DNA from: Paramacrobiotus metropolitanus
Taxonomy: Eukaryota; Tardigrada; Eutardigrada; Parachela; Macrobiotidae
Reading direction: 5' to 3'
Assembly: GCF_019649055.1 (NCBI RefSeq)
Contig: NW_026570284.1
Location: forward strand, 682,001 to 746,000
DNA: 64,000 nucleotides
In this document: one piece after another, positions 1 to 12,179 of the stretch
How the letters are laid out: each line of letters opens with the position of its first letter
How positions within the stretch are numbered: the first letter of the stretch is position 1
Position numbers and translations under genes: made by a program
Notes under the pieces: generated by a model
What the model was told of the DNA's origin: nothing
Database searches by the model: none
Seen by the model: the letters and a program-made list of their open reading frames with translations, nothing else

Positions 1-616
1 CTTGCTTAATATAATGGGACTACATAACAACGGAATGACAAAGGTCATCGGTTTTGCGTTCCTTAAACCGCAGATAATTATGCGCGCTATGTTCAGGCAC
101 AAGTGCAATTGTCATGACCTTTGAAGGTACTCTGCACCCGGTACTGTGATCCGAAACTAAACGCGTCTATAGATGTGCATAGAGGCGGTCATCTGTGTCG
201 CACAAGAACCTAGCTTTTTAGTAGTCTGTACGTAGCTGTACGTCTGTATGTGTCTGTATGTAACTTTTTAGTTCGAACCAAAAATAAAAATTAAGAGTTG
301 AGAATTCAAACAGATTTGCACGAAAACAATAAAATCTGGTAACAAAACGTTTGACCAGAAATTTTTTCACACAAGGAAGGGAAAGAGAAAAAAAGCAATA
401 ATAACTACATATAACAAACAATACAGCTCTTTTGCTATCTAATAAAACATATAGATATGCGAGAATGCAAAAGAGATGCCATGCGAGACGCTAGTTTCAA
501 CGACAGAATGTCGGTAGAACGACATATAGGAGATACTGTGTTATTGTGCCAAATCGGTATACCGTATACCGGGTACATATTATTATGACCAGGACCGACT
601 ATATAAACTTGGTCGT

Positions 617-674
617 GGTAGTGCACCCCATAATCTCGATATTAATGGTAGTACACCATAATCTCGATATTAAA
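617..674. repeat. two-copy direct repeat, unit about 30 bp
   Basis: Two adjacent units (617-646 and 647-674) share the core CATAATCTCGATATTAA, the second having lost two bases. No function is suggested. Confidence 0.7.
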
Positions 675-1089
675 CCCCAAGTAAGCTGCAATAATAAGCC
701 AAAAATAAACTAGAGGTAAACTCGCTTAATAATGCTTTCGGACAGTGTCAAGGTCGTTTTCAAACTTTACGTATTTTTTGTTCCAGATCATTATTTGTAT
801 GTATGTATACGTTTTAAAAAACGAGCTCATTAAACATTCGGCATGTAAGACTTGAGCTTTTTCGAAGATTCGCTACGTTTATTGTATCCTTGTGGTTAGA
901 TCGAAAGGCATCAATCATATCTACATGTATTATCTAAACTGCTGAATTTACAATTTATAATTTTACTCTATATGTACTTAGCAAGATACATACAGTATCC
1001 TGGGCGCTTATTCGGCACTTTGAAATGTTCCCAATCATGATCGCTATATCGTAATTTTGTTGCATACGATTTTCATGTTGTGTAGAACA

Positions 1090-1135
1090 AACTGCCTGAT
1101 CGGTGCATGATCGTGTCGTGATAAACAACTTACTC
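1090..1135 (+). repeat. upstream block shared by the two double MARVEL genes
   Basis: The block beginning ACTGCCTGATCGGTGCATGA lies about 365 bases before the ATG of the first double MARVEL gene. A diverged copy at 5091-5140, beginning ACTGCCTGATTGTTGCATGA, lies about 430 bases before the second. Both continue into CGTGAT and AAACAAC. This suggests that the duplicated unit carried its upstream region; a regulatory role is only an inference. Confidence 0.55.
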
Positions 1136-1457
1136 GTACCATGTGCCTTCACTGGCACTTTGACTGTCAGCGTAGCTTTTTAGTTTTACAACGTAGACGT
1201 TTCTACCCCAAGCGTTCAGTAGTGTTGCAACAGCAGCACGGTCGCAGATTAAACACATTCTCTTCATTTTGGATTAACCTGATAATCATTTAGTGAAACA
1301 GTTATTCTTTACCAAAACAAGCAACTGTGATAAAACCAGAGCTTATGTTTTTTGAAACAGATTCGGTATAAATTTCAGTAATTGTTTCGCTCTACAGTTT
1401 GCATCGTATCCGCTCATTTCTATATCCAGCTGCAAGTTTCTGAGAGTTAAGTAAAAC

Positions 1458-4357
1458 ATGGAGAGAAAGGCATTGCCGCTTTATCATCAAAACATCGCCA
1501 TTGCTTGTTCCGGCAAAGATACGCTGATGCAGTCGCGATTATTACATTCTGGATGTGGAAAATCGGACGTGCCGGAAACGCCTGTCAAATCCAGCAGCAT
1601 CGTCCACGCTAAAACTTATTTTGACACACATGTACGTCGTTGGTCTGCTTTAAGGGCGTTTTCGTATGCATATTATTTTAACCTTAAGATTTGTTATCCT
1701 ATTTCAATGCACTATCCAAGGCAGTTTATTATGCGTGCTCCTGTTTAGTACCTCTGGACGTTTTCCGGACTGCTGAAAATTATTGAAATGGTACGGTAAT
1801 TGTACTGTGTATGTACATGTACAATACATAATCTAAAACAATAAAAATACGTAGTATTATCTAACCATGTTCCGCTGTCTAAACAATAATGCTTTACTGC
1901 ACCAAAGCTGTTAGCTTTACCTACAAAATTTAATCCAGTTCACAGTACTCCTGTGGTATTTTTAAATTAAAAAAGAGTGGCAGCATAATAGACTATATTC
2001 TAGCAGTGACAATTTTCAGATGTGTATGCTGATTGCATTCATTCTGGCAGCGACTGCCTGGAGCACAGATTGGAGATACGGATTGAACTACTGCATAAAA
2101 TCGGCTGAATATGTGAAATTTGCCACAATTACGGGATTCATTATAACACTTATACTGCTAATTTTGTATTTAATCCACATGATCGATCCATTATACCAAA
2201 CTAACTGGCTACTTGCGGTGAGTAATTCTATTGTATTTTACATGTCGTATGCTATGATGAACATCGTACTTGCCGGTTAAGTTCGGTAATTAGCTTGGGT
2301 TACCTTCCCGGTTAGGAAGGGATATACTGCGGTATTGTGGATGTTTTGGTGACCATTGCTGGAGCGGTTATGATTCCTTACGCTGAGATCGATGGTGCTC
2401 GTGGAGCTTGCGCGGTACAGTTATATTTAATTAATGTTGTTTTTATTATCGCCATTTTTCGCAATGTAATTTTTTCCGAATCACTTGTTTTACATCAGTT
2501 GTCGTGCAAAAGGTTTTCTGTATTGTACAGAAAATTCTTCCTTTCGTTGTTATAACTTGTAATTCCTTAATCATATTGAGCAACGACATAAATTTTGTTC
2601 TGCTATAATTGTAAAAAACAAATTTTCTTGTAGTTTTTCTGCTTGTCTGCTTCGCTGTTATACGGAGCGGAATTTCTCTTTAAATCCAGATCCTGGCGAG
2701 GTAGGCACGATGTACAAAGTTAAGAATGTTTGATCCCGAGATTTATGGCAATATCATCAAATTGTGAATCTGCAACTATGTACAATTGATCGCTTATATA
2801 ATATGATTCCAGTAATGACGTCCGCTATGTTTTATTACAAAGATGCCAGCAATCAGCCATGCTATTGCGACCCTGCTGGATTCTTAATAATGGATAAACC
2901 GGAAAGGCCGTTTAAATTTACCAAATTCTTTCGAGCCATACTTTACTTTGACGTGGAGGTACGATACACGATATATAGATATCCATATCTGATGCATGTA
3001 TCGTTCCATATTTTCCCGGTAAAGGGACGCTAATGGAGCCCAACCTCTACAATATTATGAAATTAAGATCTAGACGTGGGTGCACTACTTTTGCAGTACC
3101 TTAAGACGCCTCCCGGGATTCGGAAAATTGTGGAACTGGTATGAACACATTTTCGATTATGCAAAGTAAAGCTCATTAATTTTATTTATATTAAGTTTGC
3201 TTATCAGATTTTTGGTATATTGTAGTGTATGCTTTTGACAAGAAAATGCAAGTTTTTTTATGGATTCAGGTGTGCACGTTCATCGCGTTTGTTGCGTCCC
3301 TCTGCACCTACTATTTGGGGGATATTTATGCAACATTGTGGACGAATATTACCACTCCCATTGCATTCGTTGCGACCCTGGCATTTCTTATTGTACATCT
3401 TTCTCATCTCGTCGATACATTTCATGCGATTCCTTGGAACACCATCGTAAGCCTGCGTTCCCTGCGCTGTGACGATGTCGCCATCGCACGATATGCAGAA
3501 TCGCAGATATAATTATTTTAATATAATTTATCTATATACTTGTACATATACGTACGTACAACACGTACTCTGTACATACCTGAACGAACGTTATCGTTGA
3601 CCTGTACATGTGTTGGGTTTAAGTACTTACACATTTCGTATTCTGATTCTGATTTGGGTATTAAATCGTGTTTTAAATTTTCTAGGAAGTGGTGTACTCC
3701 CTAGTAGCACTGCACTGCATGCTGTTCGCTGGAGCTATTATGATGCCTTATGCCGATGCGTTGGCCGGAACGATATGCGTGGTCAGTATCATTCTGGTGT
3801 ATTGAAATCTTTATAAAATTATTAAAAGCCACCCTAAAATATTTGCCGGCATAGTACAGTAACTGCAATGTACACTGATTTGACGCTGGTACTTGCACCA
3901 ACTACGGAATTTTCATTTAATCAGGGAACAGATTTATGAAACGTCTATGTGAAATTTTTATTTTGGGTTCATTTATTAAATGCAATGTCATAAGGGCCGA
4001 TCATGGCATTGTACGAGTGGTTTTTTTTACAGCTATTCTGCTGGTCAGCAGCGATTGTGTATGGAGTAGACGCTTTCTTTTACCTTCAAGACATGCAAAT
4101 ATTCACAGAATCCAGCAGTTGCAGCAATCAGTACAAGGTAACGCAGTTAAAAAATCCACCAAAAAATAATAATTTTCCAACATATTCGTGCAGCTGTACT
4201 CGTAATGCATCTTTTCATCATAAAATGGGCGTAGTAACCGGAATTTGCTAAAAAATGCAAAATGCTTTTGCAGGACTTGGAAGAGACCAAAGCGGAAGAT
4301 ACTCATGATATTATCTCATCAAAAGACGAAGCGACTGATTTTGTAGTTAACAACTAA
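1458..4357 (+). CDS. MARVEL/CMTM-like tetraspan gene, probable double (eight-helix) form, units A and B
   Basis: Two consecutive four-helix MARVEL-type units. Unit A exons: 1458-1631, 1749-1790, 2020-2217, 2316-2414, 2634-2700. Unit B exons: 2813-2958, 3097-3138, 3270-3446, 3686-3781, 4033-4137, 4274-4357. Joined they give 1230 nt, 409 residues. Each unit has a short cytosolic lead, a 42-nt exon (YLWTFSGLLKIIEM; YLKTPPGIRKIVEL), then four hydrophobic segments. The junction is phase compatible: unit A ends phase 1 at 2700, and an AG at 2811-2812 opens unit B in frame, although the acceptor has a poor pyrimidine tract. If that intron is retained, unit A stops at 2721-2723; unit B could also start alone at ATG 2803. 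Unit A closely resembles the single gene at 17547, and unit B resembles unit D. MARVEL proteins organise membrane domains and vesicle traffic; no specific role can be assigned. The C-terminal tail after 4274 is acidic. Confidence 0.7.
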
Positions 4358-5519
4358 AAATGCTTGATGCCCATGTGCCCATAATTTGTTTCCTTACATT
4401 ACAGTATTTATTTGTATTTATAAAAGATGGCGCTGTGCGTTTTAAACCATAGAGACACAACAACATGGAAAAAAGTTTTAAAGAATTTACTATAAAAGCA
4501 TACTTAGTGGAAATTGTGGGGAGCGTTTCTTAACTTTTTATCTATTCCAGCGAATAAACCAAATTCCCAAACAGAAAACGATGAGTTCTCAACATTCAGT
4601 ATGTGTACAAACACTCCATGACCTGGGTGTGTTGGTGTTGGATACAAACTGTACAGTGTACAATAATATGTGTTACCAACTGGTGAGCGCTTTCATCCCG
4701 TTTTAACACAAACCGGACATCCGAATAATTAATAAAACCAAAAAATTCCTATAACAGTCTTATAACAGCAGTAACAAAACGGATGACCTCAAGGAATAAA
4801 GGTTTTTAGCATAAATTAGGTTTAGCATACATTCCTAATCCTTTTTTCACGGAGTAAAACGTGCTGCAGATCCATATTGTGTTACAGGGGCGTGCTACTG
4901 ATGTTCGCGCGAACAATGGCTTCGCGCTATTTTACGGTGCAGCGGTGCAAATTAAAAACGTAAATCCCACATGTCCAGTCAAATACTGTTTACTGGCAGC
5001 TGTTTTGTCAGACATGCCGCGCTTGCACTTTGATTCTTTAAAGTACTTATCATGAGTGCAGGTCACTGCAGACCTGGTTCGTCGTAGTTAACTGCCTGAT
5101 TGTTGCATGATCATGACGTGATTACAGTAAACAACATAATTCTAACAGTGCAGCAGTACAGCCCGATTGATATTCTGCCGAATGTCCGAATATCGCGCAG
5201 CGCCGCAGTACTGCACGATGCCCGACAAATTATTACTCTTACTATCGATTTGGTAACTGTATGAGCATCACTGATGAACAAGAACAATTTTATGGACATC
5301 TAAGAGCTGCCACGCAAATGCAGTACATAATCTGGAGCCGAGACAGCTGAATGTTTTTTCAGTATTGACCACCTTTAACACGGTTTCTACCATTGTACGT
5401 TTTATGCGTTGTTGACCGTATACTTTATTTTGATTATCTTACCCGAATGAAGCGACCAACGGATTATTGGCTTTTATTAATGTATCCCAGTTGCAGTTTC
5501 CGGCAGACGATCGGTTGCA
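4358..5519. other. spacer between the two double MARVEL genes
   Basis: Contains the presumed 3' end of the first gene and, at 5091-5140, the copy of the upstream block seen at 1090-1135. No exon-like frame was recognised. The small open frames at 4861-5055 and 5111-5299 have no recognisable protein features. Confidence 0.5.
4553..4558 (+). terminator. candidate polyadenylation signal of double MARVEL gene A-B
   Basis: AATAAA about 195 bases after the stop codon at 4357. It is the first canonical hexamer noticed downstream; the assignment is positional only. Confidence 0.4.
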
Positions 5520-8500
5520 ATGCAGCCGCGCTGTTATCATCCTGCAGAATCGAGGTTGCCGGATGTTCCGGCTAAATCCGCAAGAGCTAACCTGCATTGT
5601 GACATCCATGTACGCTTTACGCACGGCTAATGTTGTTAGTTGAATACTAATTCTACGGGATAGAAAAACTTGAAAAACTTCTGCATATATAAGTTAACGA
5701 TTCGACATATGTGAATCGTAATATATTTTATCATATTTCTAGTACCTGATATCCGGGATTTTGAAAATCGTTGAACTGGTAAGTGTAATCAGGTAATGAG
5801 CAATTACTTAAATGCAGTACTGTTGTGCAAATTAATATGATTAAGACAAAAAAATTATTATGACCTGCGGATATCTCACATTGTCAGCAAGATCTAAACC
5901 AAAAATAGACAATACTTTCGTAGTTTTAGCCATTATGCCAATCTGTTGCAATTCCTCCACGCCTATAAAAGCCTATAACTGCAACAGATTTGCTTGTTTT
6001 CAGATCTTCTCTATACTACTCGTACAGTATTTTACTTGTAGCTTTATCCCTACACAGAATGTTGAACCGTTAGGAACTTAGCGACATGTACTATATATTA
6101 TATTCTGCTACGGTTAGTTTAAATTCATTTTCATAGTTTTAAAAGTTTTTAGGATTTTAACGGTTTTAAGAGTTTTACGAGGGAGGAGGACTTTACCCAC
6201 TTCACTGTATTATTCAAGTACTTTTAAATCGAAAATGACGCGTGAGGTATACTATTATATTAATTACTACTATTTACTACTACATTTACTTATTACTATT
6301 ATCCAGATAGCCAGATTTATAGGCACTTACATCTAAATTCAGGAAGTGATTGTGGTTTTTTACTTTCAGATACTCACGTTGAATGCGTTGGCGCTAACCG
6401 TCAGTACAAAGCGTTCATTTGATGGAGAGTCAATAATGTGGGCGAATGTTTCCATCGTTGTTGCACGTGTTGCCGCCGCTGCGTTTATTAGCACCCTTTT
6501 TCTTTTCGGACTGAAAGTATTACGTTACACCAAAGAAATTCAAACGATACTTTGGACTAATATTGTAAGAATAACATTTCAGCATCATTCTAGCTAGAAT
6601 AAAATTTTGCTAGGTATGTCTGTACCGATATTAATTATAATTATTTTAACACCTACGGTAGTCGAGTAAATGCAATGTACTCTATTATGTCTCCATATAC
6701 ATAGGCTGCTGCCATATATACGAGTATGTCTGGATAAACTAAAATTTGGTTTTATTACGAATACAAATAATATTTCAGGAACTAGGGTACTGCATAGTGG
6801 AGGCTCTTTCCCTGCTGGCCGCTGCAACTTTTATGATACCATACAGACATTTAATCATCGATTACATGAGACTGGAATGCGCGGTCAGTATTTCTGCTGC
6901 TAATCAATCACAATAATTATTTGCACCGGTGCTCTTCAGGATACTGTACCCCATGAATGAAAGAAACTGTTGTTCGTTTGCTACGGAAACTTACTAATTC
7001 GAACGTTTCCTACTAATTCGAAAACGCGGAAAATTGTTCGTTTATATCTACTCAATCAAAGGTCACTGAGCACTGTTTACGTTAACTGCAATCAGATGGA
7101 ACTTATACAAACGGTCCATGCATGCCGTAATGAAGGCACATAAGTTTTATGTATAATACACAGATATAACTTTTTTACAAAATATTTTTTGTTGCAGCTT
7201 TTCTGCGCAGCAGCGGTAATGGTGTACCAGGTCGATGCCTTCCTTATTATTTACCGGGTGTACAGAAGTCGCCAGCTAGCACAGGTGATTTACATTAAAA
7301 TCGTTACCAGTTGTGCAAAGCTATTTCAAATCTACCGTACCAACTTTCAGCCGTCCACCGTGATCGTCACTTCTGATAAAAAGAAGTCTTCGGCGCAGCG
7401 CTGCTGTTATCCTGGAGCTTTGAATCTACCGGATGCGTACGACAAATCCCCAGGAATCGCCGCAGAAGATCCAGATTTTAGTCTTAATGTATGAAATGGC
7501 GTCTGTGGCACGGTTGATTTTTGCTGAGGGCTAATTTTGAAGATATTAGCAACCATGCGGTAATACCGTTTAGGCACGCTTAATACACGATTCTGCAATT
7601 TCGAAATGTGTTTTATTATCGTCACTGTTTTTTTAGTACTTGAAAAAGTTATCCGGATTTTCGAAAATTAGTGAACTGGTAAGAGTCACTTTCCGCTATC
7701 GCTTACGTGCAGTTATCAAAGTCGATTTAGCGGATACCGGGATACGTGACCTTTATCGGTCTCTAGTTGGCTTATATCCATACATCTTTCTGACGTGGTT
7801 CTAAAGTATACGGGGTTATGTTTAATATAAATAAGAGTTCAAAAGTAGATAAAAATCTGAAATTATGTGCTCGTATAAAAATCTGAAATTATGTGATTTT
7901 TTATATGTGTGCAAATTGTACCTAGCTACTTTTCGTTACAGTGTTAATTATATTCCTTCTGCAACAGGTGTTCACGTTAGGTGCATTTGTGCTATCGATT
8001 GCCATTTGGTCACTGCCTCCGTTAATCGAAGACGTACGCGAGTTGTGGACGAATGTTGCCACTGCCGTTTCCCATGTTACCACCCTTGCGCTTTTCGTTA
8101 TGTACCTGTTGCGCATTGTCGACGAATATCACACCATTCCCGGGACCAATATCGTAATAATACATTAGCGTAATCTACATTAATTTTTTATTAGCATTAG
8201 CTACTTACCATACGAGTATCCCATGTGCAATATCCAGCCGCAGCAGTTTATTTTAGCAGTACAGTTCGTACTGTAGTTTTGGCTTTGTACGAGTACAGAT
8301 ATATAAATAATTTAGCTACAAATTACAAAGTCGCAGTGACTATACGATATAGCCATGTTAATATGTAGTTGTTTCCAGTTCCACCGATGTTGGTTTGATA
8401 GCTTTTTTAGACCATTTAAAAAACGCTACACTTATACGAGAGTTATAGTATGCCGTATGTACTACGCACTTGGATTGTGCAAAGGAGTGCTAAAGTTATT

Positions 8501-8906
8501 TCAAATATTTTTATCTGCTCAGGAGCTAGCGTTCTGCATGGTGGAAGTTCTTTGTCTACTGTCCGCTGGAGCTGCAGTAGTACCATACAGGGACATGGAT
8601 TTCATGAGACTAACATGTGCGGTCAGTGATCAGCCAATATAAATATTAATAAATCGTTGTTTATGTTCATTTAACAAATTGCGAAACAAATCCCAAATAA
8701 AAAAACTATTGTAAAGATTTTCCAAAGAAACCACTGTAAAGATTTTCTTAATTAAATTTCAGTATTATTTTGCTTATACTATTTTTATGTTGTAGTTTTT
8801 CTGCTGGGCAGCGATGATTGCATATTTAACAGAGGCCTTCCTAATTATTATTTTCCGAATGCACCCAAGTCACCAATCAGCACAGGTGTATCATATGTTA
8901 AAATAG
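5520..8906 (+). CDS. MARVEL/CMTM-like double tetraspan gene, units C and D
   Basis: Exons: 5520-5609, 5743-5778, 6370-6564, 6779-6883, 7198-7284 (unit C), then 7351-7488, 7637-7678, 7968-8153, 8523-8621, 8796-8906 (unit D); 362 residues. The frame stays open from the last membrane exon of C into the cytosolic lead of D. The possible intron 7285-7350 is 66 nt, has no stop in frame, and is a multiple of three, so protein continues whether it is spliced or kept. Unit D has no ATG of its own before its lead, which supports one fused eight-helix protein. The small exons read YLISGILKIVEL (36 nt, two codons shorter than in other units) and YLKKLSGFSKISEL. The fourth-helix exons begin LFCAAAVMVYQVDAF and FFCWAAMIAYLTEAF. 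Start chosen as the only ATG after an in-frame stop. The function is likely a membrane-organising MARVEL protein; the family assignment rests on the helix pattern and the small exon, not on a search. Confidence 0.72.
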
Positions 8907-10184
8907 TGGTGTTCAGGTGTTGCACACTTTTATAATTCACCGTTGTTTAATCAACTGCATTGTGAGTGATCAGTATTTACGAGTACTATTCACTGAAGTT
9001 CCTCCAGTCAAAACTAAATACTGTGATTCAATGTGTGTATCTATGATTTTTTAATGCTTTTGCTCGATTCCCGATGCGCTTCATGAATGTATGGAATAAA
9101 GTTTTTATTGACAAATTCATAACGGTATCTGAAAGTCGATCAAGAAATCAAAGCGTGAACAATAAACTTGTCCTTTATCAATCGTACACGGTCTCCCAGT
9201 CAAACAAGTACTCTTAGTGTGTGCAGAAAATTATAACGTTACCACTTCGCACTAACAAAGAAAGCACGTTTTTGTTGAGCAGTTAAGGTGAATTACCGTA
9301 CTTATTATATCAATAATTGAAGACCCTCCCCGCTGCAGCGCATCTCGAAAAAGAAATACAATCCAAACCTTTCAATATGAAACACTACTCGAGTAGTACG
9401 CCTCTGTCACCAACTGATAAAATACGAACAATTTTGTGCTTAATTCACGATCACAAGCCAAAAGCAGCGCATGCAGCGGTAGCTTTTCTCAAATAAATCG
9501 CTAATATATTCAAAGTACTCGTAGTACGTAACAAACACGAAGCGTGCAGAGGAACACTGAAAAAGTTGCAAATTATCCCATCCATTTAAACAATATTCCA
9601 ATCTCGTTGCCTGCGTACATCCATCCCAACTGAACTTCTGCAAATAAAAATTATCAATTATATATACGTCGATATATAAATACTCTATCGCCGGCATATG
9701 TCATAGATTTTTGAACAATTTCGACCGACACACTGAATCACTGATAAGTGAGTTCATATCAAAATAAAAAAAAACTTTTTATAAACAAACAGATAAAGAA
9801 AAGTATATGCAAAAATATACGGTCACATTTCTGATGAATTCGGCTGCATAGTGAGCACGTATAAAAAACTCATGATTTCTTAATAGTATTTCGGTACTGA
9901 TGGTAACTACCCGAAGTGAAAAAGTCGATTTTCACAGACGGCTTTTTTACCTTTAGAAAAACGAAATGATGCATGCTATTTCGCGAGACTACATGGTAAC
10001 GGCACTAACTACGGAACTCCGCATTATTAATACAAAAATAATAAAAAAACAGCAACAATAAAAAATAATAAAAAATCATTCTTCTAAAAAACAGCAGTAG
10101 TAAAAAATAATAATAAAATACAGCAATAATAAAAAAATCATTCTTGTAAAAAACTACTTACTCGCTGCGGCGCCAAAATACCAT
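8907..10184. other. 3' region of MARVEL gene C-D and of the minus-strand gene; no gene seen
   Basis: AT-rich, with A-rich runs of AATAATAAAA type near 10020-10140, just downstream of the convergent minus-strand gene. The open frame at 9440-9697 (minus) has no support beyond length. Confidence 0.5.
9095..9100 (+). terminator. candidate polyadenylation signal of double MARVEL gene C-D
   Basis: AATAAA followed by a T-rich stretch, 189 bases after the stop codon at 8904-8906. The position and downstream T-richness fit a cleavage signal. Confidence 0.55.
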
Positions 10185-10739
10185 TTAACGGCGTCGCCTG
10201 CCGTCCGATTTCTTCTTTCTTCCATTTGACGCCATCAATTCCGGGACATTCGACTTCGGCACCACCTCCTCCTTCCCCGCTTCATCCGGCTCTAACAATT
10301 CCGGCATCTCAATCAACTGCATGACATTGGTTTTCAGCGTGGCCACCGATTCCGTCACGCTCAGTTTTTCCGTCTTCGTCGTTATGACGACGTTGCCATT
10401 GGACGGTTTCTTGTAGACCACCAGCGGCCCACTTGCGGTCTTCGGATGCACCGCAGCACGGGCGCGACACCCTTCGCACTCTCCGCACGCATCATGCCCC
10501 ATGGACAGCACCAGCTTCAGCGCCAGTTTATTGGTGAGGATCCCGTTCAACCATTCGTGGCACCATTCCAGACAGCACAGCACCCCGCCACACACCATTA
10601 ACAGCGCTCCGAAGAACAGGCGGTCGATGATGACAGCCCAGTTCAGGAGGAACGTGATGCAGGTAAGGAAAACGATCTGCATGTCAGTCAACAGCGACAT
10701 CCACAATGTATGCACGTCAGGCCAGTTCACGGACCCCAT
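10185..10739 (-). CDS. single-exon membrane protein of unknown function
   Basis: 184-residue uninterrupted frame, not recognised. Two adjacent hydrophobic segments at about residues 20-38 and 41-58 form a helical hairpin, followed by a Cys cluster with C85, C88 and C91 (CGECEGC). The tail of about 90 residues is hydrophilic, with many Lys, Glu and Val, and ends in a strongly basic run (GRKKKSDGRRRR). GC content and codon use are clearly higher than in the AT-rich flanks, supporting real coding. It lies on the opposite strand inside the MARVEL array and shares no obvious motif with it. The ATG at 10737-10739 directly follows a possible splice acceptor (TGCAG then A), so an untranslated first exon is possible. 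The topology suggests both ends on the same face of a membrane; no function is proposed. Confidence 0.65.
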   Translation of the reverse strand: MGSVNWPDVHTLWMSLLTDMQIVFLTCITFLLNWAVIIDRLFFGALLMVCGGVLCCLEWCHEWLNGILTNKLALKLVLSMGHDACGECEGCRARAAVHPKTASGPLVVYKKPSNGNVVITTKTEKLSVTESVATLKTNVMQLIEMPELLEPDEAGKEEVVPKSNVPELMASNGRKKKSDGRRRR

Positions 10740-12179
10740 TCTGCACTGGTAGAACTGACGACGTGAAAAATTTAAACATCAAAAGTTTAATGAGGCTTTC
10801 TCGTTTTGGCCTCGGATGAATTATATGATTAAAAAACGATAAATTATGAAATTACGAAAAATAAGGTCGTTGAAGCGCCGTGAAGTAATGTTTCTTTATA
10901 CACTTCGTTCGAGCCCTTTTTGCTGGATAAAATAAAATTGCTTATAAAAAATTACAAAATCTGTGTTTTTCTGTTTTCACCAACTCTTTCGTCAGAGTTT
11001 TCGCGATCGCTCCTGTCTTTTGTTCGCTGCACGTTTCTAGGGCAGCTAACCCCGCCTTCAGTGCCGCGCTACCAGCTAGCGGGAGCAGTTACAAACAAAC
11101 GATGCTACTAGCGCGAGCCAAAAAGTCTGTATTCTGTAATTCGTAGAACTCCGCATTTCCGGTCAGTTTGAATCTGACCGGATAGGCCCGGTAATCCTGA
11201 TAGCCCGATAAGTATTTCGCAGCTTATGACACACAAACTGTTTGCGAAACGAAATGATACGTAATATACACGAAATGATACGCAGTACAGTACAAAATCG
11301 AATATTCCAGTTCAATTTCTGATTAACGAAACATCGTATCGGTGTCTGAAACAAGCGATATATACGCTAATGACGGCTGCAGCAAAAAGTTAAAATATAT
11401 GGATAGATATGTGACCTTTATTGGTCTTTAATTTTCATGTGTGCATATTTTTTTGCGGCATCTCATTGAAGTAAAACGCTTTTGCATACAAAATTATTAT
11501 GCACCCACAGCGAGTGCTTTTGACAAAATAATTCTTAACAGCAAAATTGTGGTGGTTTCTTGTAGTTATGGCTTTATGCTGCATATCGTGCACGTAACAG
11601 TATACGTAATGGATAATGCCGTACCCGCTGCACTTTCGTAGCCTGCGGGCAGTTCGACGTTTTAACATGTAAGGGCATTAGTCACGTACAAGCAATTTTA
11701 TGGTCTGCAAAACTCAACAGCGGAACAGAGAATCCAAAATAATTATAAAAGACACCTGTGTGTAAATGGCAATTGGTGATGCTTCGACAAATACGACAAA
11801 CATACCGGCCAGCCTCTAGCACCAAAAAAGTCTAAACGCCGACGAGATACCTGATACGGTATTGGATTTACCCAATGTAACTTCTCTATCGCACATGCAC
11901 GTTGCTGACTTGTGAAATGCTGCCCACTTTCGAAAACAATCTTCGTGTTAAGTTCAACTAATCGTGTACTAATTGTATCTTTACAGTGAGCAAAATTAAA
12001 GTATTTTCATTGCAGCTTTATCATTTTATTGAGATTCTGGTATTTTTTAACGTTTCCGGACAGTAAAGTCAGAAGTCTACTCGATACTTTAATCTGAAAC
12101 GATGCAGTAACGTCATGAGGGATTCCTGGATTTAATTTGGATTTCATAATTGTTGTGAGCGCACCCAATTGTTTCTGAG
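10740..12179. other. region between minus-strand membrane gene and single MARVEL gene E
   Basis: Divergent intergenic region that should hold the promoters of both neighbours. No core promoter motif could be assigned with confidence, and no exon was recognised. Confidence 0.45.

Larger units (their letters stand above)
1..1457. other. upstream region of first MARVEL gene; no gene seen
   Basis: No reading frame here looks like an exon of a known family. It holds a short direct repeat near 617-674 and a block near 1090-1135 that recurs upstream of the next double MARVEL gene. The last 200 bases before the ATG at 1458 are probably the 5' untranslated region, but no convincing promoter element was identified. 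Confidence 0.5.
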
